A stretch of DNA of 64,000 bases, taken from Algoriphagus algorifonticola. GTDB lineage: Bacteria > Bacteroidota > Bacteroidia > Cytophagales > Cyclobacteriaceae. The position numbers were made by a program, and so were the translations under genes. Positions 53,959 through 63,206 of this stretch are shown here, one piece after another. Location: the NCBI RefSeq assembly GCF_007655305.1, contig NZ_VLOG01000052.1:124001-188000 (forward strand). The letters run 5' to 3'. The notes beneath the pieces are model-generated. The model was not told where the DNA came from. It saw only the letters and a program-made list of their open reading frames with translations, and did not search any database. The number at the start of each line of letters is the position of its first letter. Position 1 is the first letter of the stretch.

Positions 53959-53990
53959 TTTTGAATTTCGTTACTAATGCTATTATTTTG
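53959..53990 (+). promoter_or_regulatory. Bacteroidota-type promoter for the PpiD/SurA-like gene
   Basis: TTTTG at 53959-53963, exactly 19 bases, then TTATTTTG at 53983-53990, one base away from TAnnTTTG. The ATG follows 30 bases later. Confidence 0.6.
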
Positions 53991-54020
53991 CGACACTTCT
54001 AAAAAAGCGTAGTAACAATA

Positions 54021-56129
54021 ATGGCGTTAATTAAACAAATAAGACAGCGGACAGGTCTCGCAATCGGTGTTATTGCCGGCGGGTTGATTTTATTCCTCCT
54101 AGGGGGTGATCTTTTGAGTCCTAATTCCTCTCTTCTCAATTCCAACCAAAATATCGTTGGGGAAATTGCAGGAGAAGAAATCACGTATGAAGAATACGTG
54201 GCCAAGGTGGAAGAATTTCGAATCGCTTTTCAACAGCGTACCGGCCGAGCTCCATCTGAAGTAGAAATGTTTACTGTCAGAGAGCAGGCATGGCAAGCAA
54301 TGATTGTCGATAAAGTATTCAAAGAAGAATACGAAAAATTGGGATTGACTATCTCCCCTGCAGAATTGGTGGATATGGTACAGGGAAAAAACATCGTTCC
54401 TGAACTCCGACAGCAATTGGTGAATCCTCAAACTGGACAGTTTGACAAAAGCCAGTTGATTCAGTTTTTACAATCTTTAGAAACAGCTGATCCGGCACAG
54501 CAAGCTTTTTGGGCTCAGCAAGAGCAGTTGTTTGCAGATTCCAGATTGAGAATCAAGTATGATAATCTTTTGGCTACTTCCGAGTATGCTACTTCTGCTG
54601 AAGCAAAATTGGAGTACAAGTCTGCCAATACTATCGCAGATGCATCCATTTTGTTTGTGCCTTATTATGCGGTATCTGATTCTTCCGTGAAAATTTCCGA
54701 TGCTGAATTACAGGCCTACTTGAAAAAGAATCAGTCTAAATTCAAAACCGGAAATTCTGCAAACTTGGAGTATGTGAGCTTTAGCATCAGACCAAGCAAA
54801 GAAGATTCAGCTGAAGTTATCTCCAGAATCAACCAGTTGACTGAGCAATTGAGAACAGCTGAGAATGACTCACTATTCGTTAATAGAAACTCTGACTTCA
54901 GACCAGCATTCTATACTTTCAGACCTGGTGATGAATTCCCTGCGGAATTGACCAGCAATGTAGATGAAATGGTAGAAGGCGAAACTTACGGACCCTTTGT
55001 AACTGCTAGCTCTACTTATATCTCATTTAAAGTCTCTGATAAGTACAATGGTACTCCAAGAATGAGCGCTTCTCATATCCTTTTCAGCACAGAAGGAATG
55101 GACGAGGCTGCAAGAGCTCAAGTTAAAATCCAGGCTGAGGAAGTTTTGGCAGACTTGAAAAACGGTGGGGATTTTGCATTGGCTGCCCGTCAATACGGTC
55201 AGGATGGCACTGCCCAAAACGGTGGTGATCTTGGATGGTTTGCGAAGGATGAGTTTGTAGAAGCTTTCTCAAATGCTACTTATGCGAGAAGTTCTACAGG
55301 TTTGATTCCAAACTTGGTAGAAACTGAATACGGATATCACATCATCGATGTGACTTCTCTTCCAAAAAGCGAGTATACTAAAATAGCTGTATTGCAATTG
55401 GAATTAATTGCTTCTGATGCTACAAGAAACGAGGCATTCAGAAATGCTGATGCTTTCGCTGCTGAATCAGGTAATAGAAATGAGTTTACAGAAAATGCTA
55501 CTGACAAAGGATACAGAATCCTTCAGGCAAACAATGTAGATGCAGGTGCCAGAAACTTGAATAATCTCCAAAACGCCAGAGAGATTATCCGTTGGGCATT
55601 CGCAGAGGCCTCTCAGGGAGAAGTATCTCCTGTATTTGAATTGGATAATGCTTACATCGTTACTTCATTGGTTAGTAAAAAAGAAGAAGGAGAAGCGAAG
55701 TTGGAAGATGTTAGAGAGCAAGTGAAAGGCCAAGTAATGAATGAGAAGAAAGCTGAAATCATCAAAAAGGCTTTAGAAGGTAAAGCTACTTTGGAAGAAA
55801 TGAAGGCAGTTTATCCTCAGGCAGCCTCTTTGAATGAGGTTCCAGATCTGAAATTAAGCTCCTCGGTAATCCCAGGTATCGGATTCGCTCCAAAAGCAGT
55901 GGGTGCTATTTTCGGAATTTCTGAAGGTAAGATCACGCAACCTATTTCTGAAGACGTTGGTGTCATTGTAGGTAGATTGAATAATCTTACTCCTGCAGCC
56001 GAGATCGGTGACTATACATCTTATCAGGCATCTCTTACACAGAATGCAGCCCAGAGAACTTCCTATCAAGTCATGATGGCTTTACAGGATCTGGCCAATG
56101 TGAAAGATTATCGATATAAATTCTTCTAA
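54021..56129 (+). CDS. PpiD/SurA-type periplasmic peptidyl-prolyl isomerase
   Basis: A 702-aa chaperone/foldase for exported proteins. An N-terminal membrane anchor lies at about 13-33 (AIGVIAGGLILFLLGGDLL), followed by a SurA_N-like region to about 190. A parvulin domain is clear at about 345-440 (SASHILFSTEG, GGDLGWFAKDEFVEAF, TEYGYHIIDV). A second, less clear isomerase-like unit follows. The second half uses almost only AGA for arginine, like the TPR gene. Follows the CorC-like gene after 85 bases and has its own promoter. Confidence 0.87.
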   Translation: MALIKQIRQRTGLAIGVIAGGLILFLLGGDLLSPNSSLLNSNQNIVGEIAGEEITYEEYVAKVEEFRIAFQQRTGRAPSEVEMFTVREQAWQAMIVDKVFKEEYEKLGLTISPAELVDMVQGKNIVPELRQQLVNPQTGQFDKSQLIQFLQSLETADPAQQAFWAQQEQLFADSRLRIKYDNLLATSEYATSAEAKLEYKSANTIADASILFVPYYAVSDSSVKISDAELQAYLKKNQSKFKTGNSANLEYVSFSIRPSKEDSAEVISRINQLTEQLRTAENDSLFVNRNSDFRPAFYTFRPGDEFPAELTSNVDEMVEGETYGPFVTASSTYISFKVSDKYNGTPRMSASHILFSTEGMDEAARAQVKIQAEEVLADLKNGGDFALAARQYGQDGTAQNGGDLGWFAKDEFVEAFSNATYARSSTGLIPNLVETEYGYHIIDVTSLPKSEYTKIAVLQLELIASDATRNEAFRNADAFAAESGNRNEFTENATDKGYRILQANNVDAGARNLNNLQNAREIIRWAFAEASQGEVSPVFELDNAYIVTSLVSKKEEGEAKLEDVREQVKGQVMNEKKAEIIKKALEGKATLEEMKAVYPQAASLNEVPDLKLSSSVIPGIGFAPKAVGAIFGISEGKITQPISEDVGVIVGRLNNLTPAAEIGDYTSYQASLTQNAAQRTSYQVMMALQDLANVKDYRYKFF

Positions 56130-56139
56130 GAAAAAATTG

Positions 56140-56171
56140 GAACCCATGCCGCAAAGCATGGGTTCTTTGTT
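56140..56171 (+). terminator. Terminator after the foldase gene
   Basis: GAACCCATGC (56140-56149) pairs perfectly with GCATGGGTTC (56156-56165) across a CGCAAA loop, followed by a T-rich stretch. Confidence 0.8.
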
Positions 56172-56200
56172 TGTAATCCATTTTACAGGAGAGCTTACGA

Positions 56201-56467
56201 ATGCAAAAGAAATTTAACAAAGAGACCTTCAAGGAAAAACTGGAAGCTAACGGACAGTTTCCAATGTTGTATATGTTTAAATTTATTGTTCCCAATGGAA
56301 GGGAGCATGAGGTTGGAGCAATTTTTCCAAAAAATGAAATGACCCTGAAGCCGAGCTCTGGAGGCAAGTATGTCAGCACCACGATACAGGTGATGGTAGA
56401 AAGTGCCGACGAGGTCATTGAATATTATGAAAAAGCTTCTACCATTGAAGGTGTGATTTCACTTTAA
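56201..56467 (+). CDS. DUF493 family protein
   Basis: An 88-aa small soluble protein of the YbeD/DUF493 family. It opens FKEKLEANGQFPMLYMFKFI and has the ferredoxin-like ACT-type pattern ending STTIQVMVESADEVIEYYEKA. Function is not firmly established. Forms a close set with the dehydratase 12 bases on. Confidence 0.8.
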   Translation: MQKKFNKETFKEKLEANGQFPMLYMFKFIVPNGREHEVGAIFPKNEMTLKPSSGGKYVSTTIQVMVESADEVIEYYEKASTIEGVISL

Positions 56468-56479
56468 CTTTTAAAAACT

Positions 56480-56713
56480 ATGTGGAAAGAAGAAGACAAT
56501 AAACTCAAAAGAACATTCAAATTTCAGGATTTTCAGGAGGCTTTTGCTTTTATGACCCGAGTGGCATTTTTAGCTGAGGCGCAGCAGCATCATCCTAATT
56601 GGAGCAATGTCTACAATACAGTGGAGATAGAATTGACTACCCATGATGCCGGAAATACCGTGACTGAGAAAGACCGTAAACTAGCAAAAGCCATCGACGA
56701 GTTGGGTGTATGA
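56480..56713 (+). CDS. 4a-hydroxytetrahydrobiopterin dehydratase (PhhB/DCoH-like)
   Basis: A 77-aa pterin-4a-carbinolamine dehydratase. The active-site motif [19 protein letters not shown] (histidine pair, Trp) and [13 protein letters not shown] fit the family consensus; the length is at the shorter end. It recycles pterin cofactors, and in some bacteria works with aromatic amino-acid hydroxylases, none of which is in the window. The stop overlaps the rsmI start by four bases. Confidence 0.85.
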   Translation: MWKEEDNKLKRTFKFQDFQEAFAFMTRVAFLAEAQQHHPNWSNVYNTVEIELTTHDAGNTVTEKDRKLAKAIDELGV

Positions 56714-57447
56714 CAGAGCAGCAGGTCAGCTTATTTTTGGTTCCTGTACCAATCGGTAATCTTAAGGATATAACTTTGCGGGCACTTGAAACACTTCAGT
56801 CTGTCAATGTAATCTTGGCAGAAGATACCCGAACTACGGGGATGCTTCTCAAACACCTTGAAATCACCAATAATTTACAGTCTTACCATATTTTCAATGA
56901 GCATAAAGCAGTTGAAAAGCTGGTGGAAAGAATGAAAAAAGGAGAGGTATTCGCATTGGTTTCTGATGCAGGCACACCGGCAATATCTGATCCTGGTTTT
57001 TTGCTCGTTAGAGAGGTAATTGCGGCTGGTTTGGAGGTTCAATGTCTTCCAGGCCCAACAGCTTTTGTTCCTGCTTTGGTAAATTCTGGTTTGCCTAATG
57101 ATCGCTTTGTTTTCGAAGGCTTTTTACCTCATAAAAAAGGAAGAAAGACCAGAATTGATGCATTGACTGAAGAATCCAGAACCATGATTTTTTATGAGTC
57201 TCCTCATCGCTTATTGAAAACTTTAGCTCAGTTGGCGGAGGCTTTTGGTGAAGACCGACAGGCTTGTGTTTCAAGGGAAATCTCAAAGCTTCATGAAGAG
57301 AACGTCAGAGGAACCTTGGTCGAGTTGATTGATTATTATGAAAACAATCCCTTGAAAGGAGAAATTGTACTCACTGTGGAGGGAAAAGCAGAAAAGAAAG
57401 AAAGCAAAGAGGACAAGAGGAAAGCCAAATATGGAAAAGAAGAATAA
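56710..57447 (+). CDS. rsmI: 16S rRNA (cytidine(1402)-2'-O)-methyltransferase RsmI
   Basis: SAM-dependent methyltransferase that 2'-O-methylates C1402 in the ribosomal decoding site. It opens [18 protein letters not shown] and has [28 protein letters not shown] and [20 protein letters not shown], all RsmI hallmarks. At 245 aa it keeps a short basic C-terminal tail ([18 protein letters not shown]). Overlaps the dehydratase stop. Confidence 0.93.
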   Translation: MTEQQVSLFLVPVPIGNLKDITLRALETLQSVNVILAEDTRTTGMLLKHLEITNNLQSYHIFNEHKAVEKLVERMKKGEVFALVSDAGTPAISDPGFLLVREVIAAGLEVQCLPGPTAFVPALVNSGLPNDRFVFEGFLPHKKGRKTRIDALTEESRTMIFYESPHRLLKTLAQLAEAFGEDRQACVSREISKLHEENVRGTLVELIDYYENNPLKGEIVLTVEGKAEKKESKEDKRKAKYGKEE

Positions 57448-57611
57448 AGCTGATTTTTAAGGTCGAAATCTGAAAAAGCTTCAACTAAATTCTATAGCTT
57501 AGTTTCCGAAGCAAAGCAAGCTAGAATGGCCTTAATCTTGCAAGCTGAATTTCTAATTAAAATAGTTTCACCCTATCCATTCACTATTAAGTAAATCCCC
57601 ACTTTTCATTG

Positions 57612-58418
57612 ATGCTTAATTTAGCCGAACTTTCAAAACTCTTAGATCAAACACAAAATATTGCCAAATCTGTTGGCGCCTTTATCCGCAAGGAACGCCA
57701 GCATTTTGATGTAAAAAATGTAGAACATAAAGGCTTCAATGATTTGGTTTCTTATGTAGACAAAGAAGCCGAACGTCAGATCGTAGAGCAACTTTCAGCC
57801 ATTTTCCCTGAGGCAGGCTTTATCACTGAAGAAGGTACGAATACCACCCGATCCGAAGTATACAACTGGGTGATTGATCCCCTGGATGGGACCACGAATT
57901 TTATTCACGGCTTACCTGTATTTTCCGTAAGCATCGCTTTGATGGAAAAAGAGGAAGTGATTCTTGGAGTAGTGTATGAAATCAATATGCACGAATGCTT
58001 TTATGCCATCAAGGGTGGAGGAGCATTTTGCAATGATACCCCGATTCGAGTGAGTAAAGCTCCAAATCTGGGGGCTTCACTCATTGCAACCGGGTTCCCT
58101 TATTATAATTTTGAACTGATAGACCGCTATTTGGCGACATTGAAAAGTCTTATGCAATCTACTCATGGTTTGAGACGTTTTGGCTCAGCGGCGGTTGATT
58201 TAGCTTATGTTGCAGCGGGTAGAATAGAAGGGTTTTTTGAATACAATCTCAACTCTTATGATGTAGCGGCTGGTGCCCTTATCGTACAGGAAGCAGGAGG
58301 TAAAGTGACGGATTTTTCCGGAGGTAAAAACTATATTTTCGGAAGAGAAATTCTAGCAACCAATAAATCGATTCACCAGGAGTTTTTTGAAGAACTGGAT
58401 AGAATCTGGTCAGCTTAA
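57612..58418 (+). CDS. Inositol monophosphatase family protein
   Basis: A Mg-dependent sugar-phosphate phosphatase of 268 aa. Metal ligands are in TEEGTNT, DPLDGTTNFIHG and, near the C-terminus, YDVAAGALIVQEAGG. The start is the ATG at 57612; a TTG one codon earlier is possible. Substrates in the family include inositol phosphate, NADP and nucleotidase substrates such as PAP, so the exact role is open. It overlaps the convergent AEC gene by nine bases. Confidence 0.88.
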   Translation: MLNLAELSKLLDQTQNIAKSVGAFIRKERQHFDVKNVEHKGFNDLVSYVDKEAERQIVEQLSAIFPEAGFITEEGTNTTRSEVYNWVIDPLDGTTNFIHGLPVFSVSIALMEKEEVILGVVYEINMHECFYAIKGGGAFCNDTPIRVSKAPNLGASLIATGFPYYNFELIDRYLATLKSLMQSTHGLRRFGSAAVDLAYVAAGRIEGFFEYNLNSYDVAAGALIVQEAGGKVTDFSGGKNYIFGREILATNKSIHQEFFEELDRIWSA

Positions 58419-59318
58419 AAAGAAGTACCACAAGGTCAGGCTGAAAAGGGAGATGATCATCCCCAGACCGGAAAGCAAAGCCGCTAACCTTGGAGCCAAA
58501 TTGTAATTAATAGCCACAATAGAACCTGTAATCATAGGTGCCATTCCCGATTCCAGTACGGTTACTTTGAAGGTAAGTCCTTCTGTATCCATAAAATTGC
58601 TGTAGATCAGGTAAACCAGTAGCGGTGCAAAAACCAATCGATAGGCTAAGCCATACCAAAAATATTGCGAAGTCAAATCAGCTTTTTCAATTCTAAACCT
58701 CAAACCTATCGCCAATAAAGCCATTGGAGCCATGGTTTTGCCTACCAATGTCAGGAAAGGCATTAAGAACTCTGGGGTTTTCCATCCCAAAAGACTCATG
58801 ATTAGGGTTCCTACCAAAAAACCAAAAGGAGGAAATTTGATGATTTTTAATGGAATTTCTCGAAGTCTTCCGCTTTGATGGCTGTAGATCGAGCCAATTA
58901 CAATAGCCAAGGACGAAACCAATAAAAAAGAGCCGCACTGATCAATCAATAAGGCAATGGGAAGTCCTGACTTGCCATACAATGCTTCTACCACTGGAAA
59001 TCCTAAGAATGATGTGTTAGCCAGTCCGGCCACGATCACCAGGCAGCCCGTTACCTGTTTACTCCAATGAAAGATCTTGCCAAGGATTCCGAATAGGAAC
59101 CAGGAAAGCAGAAAAGTTAACCATGCCGCTGAAATAGGAAGTAAGAGGTCCCAACCGGGCTTTATTTGGGGAATATAAAGTAAAGCTAGAGCAGGAAGTA
59201 CCAAGTTGAACAGATAAGAGTTCACGAAGGAAATCGCTTTTTCGGTTGGAAACCTTGCTTTTCGCTGAAATACCAGCCCCGCAACCAAAAAAACAAAAGA
59301 TATCACTGCCCCAATCAT
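58410..59318 (-). CDS. AEC-family transporter
   Basis: A 302-aa inner-membrane carrier of the auxin-efflux-carrier family with about ten helices arranged as two five-helix halves. The N-terminus opens MIGAVISFVFLVAGLVFQRK, followed by LFNLVLPALALLYIP, and the mid region has NTSFLGFPVVEALYG, typical of the family. Bacterial members export or import small organic acids such as malate or malonate. No pathway neighbour indicates the substrate. Confidence 0.85.
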   Translation of the reverse strand: MIGAVISFVFLVAGLVFQRKARFPTEKAISFVNSYLFNLVLPALALLYIPQIKPGWDLLLPISAAWLTFLLSWFLFGILGKIFHWSKQVTGCLVIVAGLANTSFLGFPVVEALYGKSGLPIALLIDQCGSFLLVSSLAIVIGSIYSHQSGRLREIPLKIIKFPPFGFLVGTLIMSLLGWKTPEFLMPFLTLVGKTMAPMALLAIGLRFRIEKADLTSQYFWYGLAYRLVFAPLLVYLIYSNFMDTEGLTFKVTVLESGMAPMITGSIVAINYNLAPRLAALLSGLGMIISLFSLTLWYFFLS

Positions 59319-59371
59319 GCCAACAAGTTATAAAACTCGAATTTTAATAACATAAATTTAATTTGGCATAA

Positions 59372-59402
59372 TTGTAGCCGTCTGATTATCAAGGTACTTT
59401 TG
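59372..59402 (+). promoter_or_regulatory. Promoter candidate for the 79-aa gene
   Basis: TTG at 59372-59374, 20 bases, then TACTTTTG at 59395-59402, which matches TAnnTTTG exactly. The ATG lies 10 bases downstream. Confidence 0.55.
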
Positions 59403-59412
59403 TCTCGAAATC

Positions 59413-59652
59413 ATGCAAAAACCAATGACTAAATTGATTCCAATTTTTATAGACGGCAAGAAATGGGTGCAATTATCCCAGCTTTCCAAAGAACAGGAGC
59501 GCAAAATCAAATCTTGGTTGCCAGTGAGTTGCCTAAAGAAATTACTTTTCAATGGCATTGAATTGAAGGATTGTATCGATTTTGAAACCTATGAGTATTG
59601 GTTCAAAAGCTATCAGCTAGGTAGCCAAAGAACCAGCGCATTGGATTTTTAA
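59413..59652 (+). CDS. Small protein of unknown function
   Basis: A 79-aa protein, no signal peptide, with a beta-strand start (TKLIPIFIDGKKWVQLSQL), a helical middle (KEQERKIKSWLPVSCLKKLLF) and an acidic/aromatic end (DCIDFETYEYWFKSYQLG). A promoter matching the Bacteroidota pattern sits directly upstream. An internal ATG at 59425 could be the true start. I do not recognise the family. Confidence 0.55.
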   Translation: MQKPMTKLIPIFIDGKKWVQLSQLSKEQERKIKSWLPVSCLKKLLFNGIELKDCIDFETYEYWFKSYQLGSQRTSALDF

Positions 59653-59696
59653 TCCGAAAAATGGAGACTCTTAATTGAATTCTATTATTCAATGTT

Positions 59697-59815
59697 TCTA
59701 CCTACGGCAGGCAAGCATAGTTCATGCCCGTAATTCGAAATTCATCTTTCGATGTTCGATATTTTTTTCAGCACTCCTACCTACGGTAATAAACACAGTT
59801 CATCCTTCATGACCG
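59697..59815. repeat. Two short direct repeats in the spacer after the 79-aa gene
   Basis: Segments at 59697-59730 and 59775-59815 share the pattern C-TACCTACGG-A, then CA-AGTTCAT and TGCCCG / TGACCG, offset about 78 bases. TGCCCGTAATTCG also recurs at 59723 and 59852. Non-coding; the 270-base spacer shows no other feature. Confidence 0.45.
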
Positions 59816-59922
59816 TTTAAATTGAATGAAATAAGAATTGGGGATCCCCTGATGCCCGTAATTCGTAAATCGTAATTCTAAAATTTCTAAATATCCTTCC
59901 CATCCTCTTTGGTGTATCAAAA

Positions 59923-60294
59923 CTACAAACCAAAGCTCCTTCTTTTCTCCTCAAAATATTTTTCCAACTCCGGATAAAACGCACTACTTGCTTCAGGCAC
60001 GCCATCCAATACCAACTCCATTTTTCCATCCAATTCATCTTGATTGACCTGCATGCCTTCTATCAAATAAATTAAATCTTCCAGATTGAAAGGCTCCTCA
60101 ATTTTTGATGGGTAAAGTATATAGTCATTTCCATAAAAATCCACCGCTTCCAAGTGGATTTTGAAATCCATCTGGTGGGCATAAATACTGATCTGTTCGC
60201 CCCAAGTGGACTCCGGATAGTGGAGTTTGACCAACAAAACAGAGGAAACCTCCTCTGAAAAGTAAGTGGATGGCTGGAATTTGAAATCAATCAT
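59923..60294 (-). CDS. Protein of unknown function
   Basis: A 123-aa soluble protein, beta-rich at the front (MIDFKFQPSTYFSEEVSSVLLV, cut as separate strands, then QISIYAHQMDFKIHLEAVDF) with an acidic helical C-terminus (ELDGKMELVLDGVPEAS, LEKYFEEKRRSF). It sits between repeats and the divergent glyA gene. No signal peptide and no family recognised. Reading frame and charge pattern look genuine. Confidence 0.5.
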   Translation of the reverse strand: MIDFKFQPSTYFSEEVSSVLLVKLHYPESTWGEQISIYAHQMDFKIHLEAVDFYGNDYILYPSKIEEPFNLEDLIYLIEGMQVNQDELDGKMELVLDGVPEASSAFYPELEKYFEEKRRSFGL

Positions 60295-60464
60295 AATTTG
60301 AATTTACGAAGCTTCAGCCATGATTTATAGACTAGCTATGGATCTTCGCTTTTTTCAATCCCATTTCACATTGGATAATAAGGACTTTCGGGCTATTTTT
60401 GATCCTGATTTCAAACAGGCTCAGTCTTGTTTTTTCCAATTAATAGGCTTTCAATTCCCTGATC

Positions 60465-61733
60465 ATGAAAAGAGATACGGTTGTATTTGACCTCATCGCA
60501 CAAGAAGAAGACAGACAGAAGCGCGGCATAGAGCTGATTGCTTCGGAAAATTTCACCAGCAAGCAGGTCATGGAGGCCGCAGGCAGTGTTTTGACCAATA
60601 AATATGCAGAAGGGCTTCCTAAAAAGCGGTACTATGGTGGATGCGAGGTGGTCGATGAGATCGAGCAAATTGCTATCGACAGAGCAAAGAAGCTCTTTGG
60701 TGCAACTTGGGCCAATGTACAGCCCCATTCCGGTGCACAGGCTAATGCTGCTGTATTCTTGGCTTGTTTGAAAGCCGGTGATCCTATCTTGGGCTTTGAC
60801 CTATCTCATGGTGGTCACCTAACTCATGGATCTCCAGTAAACTTTTCCGGAAAATTATATGATCCTTATTTTTATGGGGTAGAAGAAGAGACCGGAGTGA
60901 TTGATTATGATAAGGTAGAAGCCAAGGCATTGGAAGTAAAACCAAAAATGATCATTTGCGGAGCTTCGGCATACTCTAGAGACTGGGATTATGAGCGCTT
61001 GAGAGATATTGCTGATCAGGTAGGAGCATTATTGTTGGCAGATATTTCCCATCCCTCAGGATTGATTGCAAGAGGTTTGTTGAATGATCCTTTGGAGTTT
61101 TGTCATATCGTGACCACAACTACTCACAAGACCCTGAGAGGCCCTAGGGGTGGCTTGATCTTGATGAGAGAGGACTTTGATAATCCATGGGGATTGACTA
61201 CTCCAAAAGGCGAAATCAAAAAGATGTCATCTTTGCTGGACATGGGTGTATTCCCAGGTACTCAGGGAGGACCATTAGAGCATATTATCGCAGCTAAGGC
61301 AGTTGCATTTGAAGAAGCCTTGTCTGATGAATATATGACTTATATTCTTCAAGTGAAGAAAAATGCAGCCGTAATGGCAGAAGAGTTCGTAAGTCTTGGA
61401 TATCAGTTGATTTCAGGAGGAACTGACAATCACTTGATGCTAATTGATCTTCGAAATAAGAACCTGACTGGAAAGCTGGCTGAAGAAACTCTAGGCAAAG
61501 TGGATATCACTATCAATAAAAACATGGTTCCATTCGATACCAAGTCTCCATTTGTGACTTCCGGGATGCGAGTAGGAACTGCTGCAGTCACCACCCGTGG
61601 CCTGAAGGAAGAAGATATGAAAAAGATCGTTCAGCTGATTGACCGAGCTTTGCAAAACCATGACAATGAAAGTGAGTTGCAGAGCATCCGTGCAGAAGTC
61701 AATAAGTGGATGATTCAGTTTCCATTATACTAA
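60465..61733 (+). CDS. glyA: Serine hydroxymethyltransferase
   Basis: PLP enzyme converting serine and tetrahydrofolate to glycine and methylene-THF, the main one-carbon source. The PLP lysine is K222 in [13 protein letters not shown]. Other motifs are [19 protein letters not shown] near 23-41, [12 protein letters not shown] and [13 protein letters not shown] near 110-122. At 422 aa it is full length. tatC follows after 17 bases with a GTG start. Confidence 0.96.
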   Translation: MKRDTVVFDLIAQEEDRQKRGIELIASENFTSKQVMEAAGSVLTNKYAEGLPKKRYYGGCEVVDEIEQIAIDRAKKLFGATWANVQPHSGAQANAAVFLACLKAGDPILGFDLSHGGHLTHGSPVNFSGKLYDPYFYGVEEETGVIDYDKVEAKALEVKPKMIICGASAYSRDWDYERLRDIADQVGALLLADISHPSGLIARGLLNDPLEFCHIVTTTTHKTLRGPRGGLILMREDFDNPWGLTTPKGEIKKMSSLLDMGVFPGTQGGPLEHIIAAKAVAFEEALSDEYMTYILQVKKNAAVMAEEFVSLGYQLISGGTDNHLMLIDLRNKNLTGKLAEETLGKVDITINKNMVPFDTKSPFVTSGMRVGTAAVTTRGLKEEDMKKIVQLIDRALQNHDNESELQSIRAEVNKWMIQFPLY

Positions 61734-61750
61734 AAGCGTAATAAACCAAC

Positions 61751-62599
61751 GTGGCATTAGACCAATATCAAGAGGAAGAGGAGGGAATGTCCTTTTTGGA
61801 CCATTTAGAAGCTCTCCGCTGGCATTTGCTGCGATCTGTGGCAGCCATTCTGATTTTCTCAGTGATTGCATTTCTATCCAAAAGCATTGTTTTTGGAATC
61901 ATTATCCTGGGCCCATCCAAGGTGGATTTCCTTACCTATCGGGTGCTTTGCGATATCAGTGATTATTTGGGAATCGCAGCATTGTGTATTGACGAACTCC
62001 CATTTACCATCCAAAGCAGGCAGATGACGGGGCAGTTTTCCATGCACATGACCTCCAGTTTCGTGGTGGGTTTTGTGGTGGCTTTCCCATATGTATTCTG
62101 GGAGTTTTGGAAATTTATCAGCCCGGGATTGTATGATCAGGAAAAAAACGCGGCTCGGGGAGCTGTTTTCTTCGTGAGTTTGTTGTTCTTCCTGGGGGCA
62201 GCCTTCGGGTATTATATCCTTTCTCCATTATCGATCAACTTCCTTTCCAACTATCAGTTGGATCCGTCGATTTTGAATGAGTTTGATATATCCTCCTATG
62301 TGACTACCCTGATCATGCTGGTATTGGCTTCTGCGATTATGTTCCAGTTGCCGGTAGTCATCTATTTCTTGTCTATGTCAGGGCTGGTCACCTCAGGTAT
62401 GCTGAGAGCTTATAGAAGACATGCGATTGTCGTGATATTGGTTCTAGCAGCGGTGATTACCCCTCCGGATGTGATTTCCCAGTTGCTGATCGCTATGCCT
62501 ATCTTGGTCCTGTACGAAGCTGGAATTAATATTGCTAAACGTTTAGAGAAAAAGCGGGCGATCAAAGAAGCTGAGTATGCGAAAAAAGAAGCTGAATAG
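61751..62599 (+). CDS. tatC: Sec-independent protein translocase TatC
   Basis: Core membrane subunit of the twin-arginine pathway; binds RR signal peptides of folded cargo. Starts with GTG. The cytosolic N-terminus MSFLDHLEALRWHLLRS and the FVVAFPYVFWEFWKFISPGL segment with the conserved P and E/F residues are characteristic; six helices follow. At 282 aa it carries an extracytoplasmic insert (LTYRVLCDISDYLGIAALC) common in this phylum. tatA is not in the window. Confidence 0.92.
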   Translation: MALDQYQEEEEGMSFLDHLEALRWHLLRSVAAILIFSVIAFLSKSIVFGIIILGPSKVDFLTYRVLCDISDYLGIAALCIDELPFTIQSRQMTGQFSMHMTSSFVVGFVVAFPYVFWEFWKFISPGLYDQEKNAARGAVFFVSLLFFLGAAFGYYILSPLSINFLSNYQLDPSILNEFDISSYVTTLIMLVLASAIMFQLPVVIYFLSMSGLVTSGMLRAYRRHAIVVILVLAAVITPPDVISQLLIAMPILVLYEAGINIAKRLEKKRAIKEAEYAKKEAE

Positions 62600-62696
62600 A
62601 AGTCTGAACTCTGAAGTCTAAAAGCTGAAGGCGATATGAATTAAAGCCTACAAAAAATTTAGAGCTTAAGTCTGTGGATTGAGGTTAAGAGCTGCC

Positions 62697-62718
62697 CGTA
62701 AATCGTAAATCGTAAATC
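62697..62718. repeat. Three-fold CGTAAAT tandem repeat before rpiB
   Basis: CGTAAAT is repeated three times at 62697-62717, preceded by TGCCCGTAA-like sequence that also occurs near 59852. It lies in the 128-base tatC-rpiB spacer, just upstream of the rpiB start. Confidence 0.6.
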
Positions 62719-62727
62719 AAAAATAAA

Positions 62728-63159
62728 ATGAAGATTGCAATCGGAGGCGATCATGCCGGATTTGAATACAAAGGAAAGTTGATTCAGAAACTGGAAAATT
62801 TAGGCCATGAGATTAAAGATTTTGGGCCTTTTTCAGATGCTTCAGTAGATTATCCTGATTATGTGCATCCCTTAAGTACTGCTATTGAAAATGGAGAATA
62901 CGAACTGGGCATTGTTATCTGCGGATCCGGAAATGGAGTAGCGATCACAGCCAACAAGCATCAAGGAATTCGTGCAGCCCTTTGCTGGAATGAAGAATTG
63001 GCAGCTTTGGCCCGTCAGCATAACAATGCAAATGTATTGGCCCTACCTGCTAGATTTATTTCCTACGAGCTTGCAGAAAATCTCGCTGAAATCTTTCTAA
63101 ATACCCCTTTCGAAGGCGGACGCCATGCCAATCGGGTGAATAAGATTGCTTGTAGTTGA
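62728..63159 (+). CDS. rpiB: Ribose-5-phosphate isomerase B
   Basis: Interconverts ribose 5-phosphate and ribulose 5-phosphate in the pentose-phosphate pathway. The start GGDHAGFEYKGKL and the active-site cysteine C65 in VICGSGNGVAITANK are the family marks, with GIRAALCWNEELAALARQHN following. At 143 aa it is full length. Allose-6-phosphate isomerase activity also exists in the family. Confidence 0.93.
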   Translation: MKIAIGGDHAGFEYKGKLIQKLENLGHEIKDFGPFSDASVDYPDYVHPLSTAIENGEYELGIVICGSGNGVAITANKHQGIRAALCWNEELAALARQHNNANVLALPARFISYELAENLAEIFLNTPFEGGRHANRVNKIACS

Positions 63160-63177
63160 TAGGCTAAAGTAGAAGAA

Positions 63178-63206
63178 AAAAGCCCGACAATTTGCCGGGC
63201 TTAAAT
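63178..63206. terminator. Bidirectional terminator between rpiB and pheS
   Basis: AAGCCCG (63180-63186) pairs with CGGGCTT (63196-63202) in an A- and T-flanked hairpin between two convergent genes. Confidence 0.75.

Noticed and set aside
56071-56418. 115-codon reverse frame across the foldase end and DUF493
   Set aside because: It covers a strong terminator and a real gene on the other strand.
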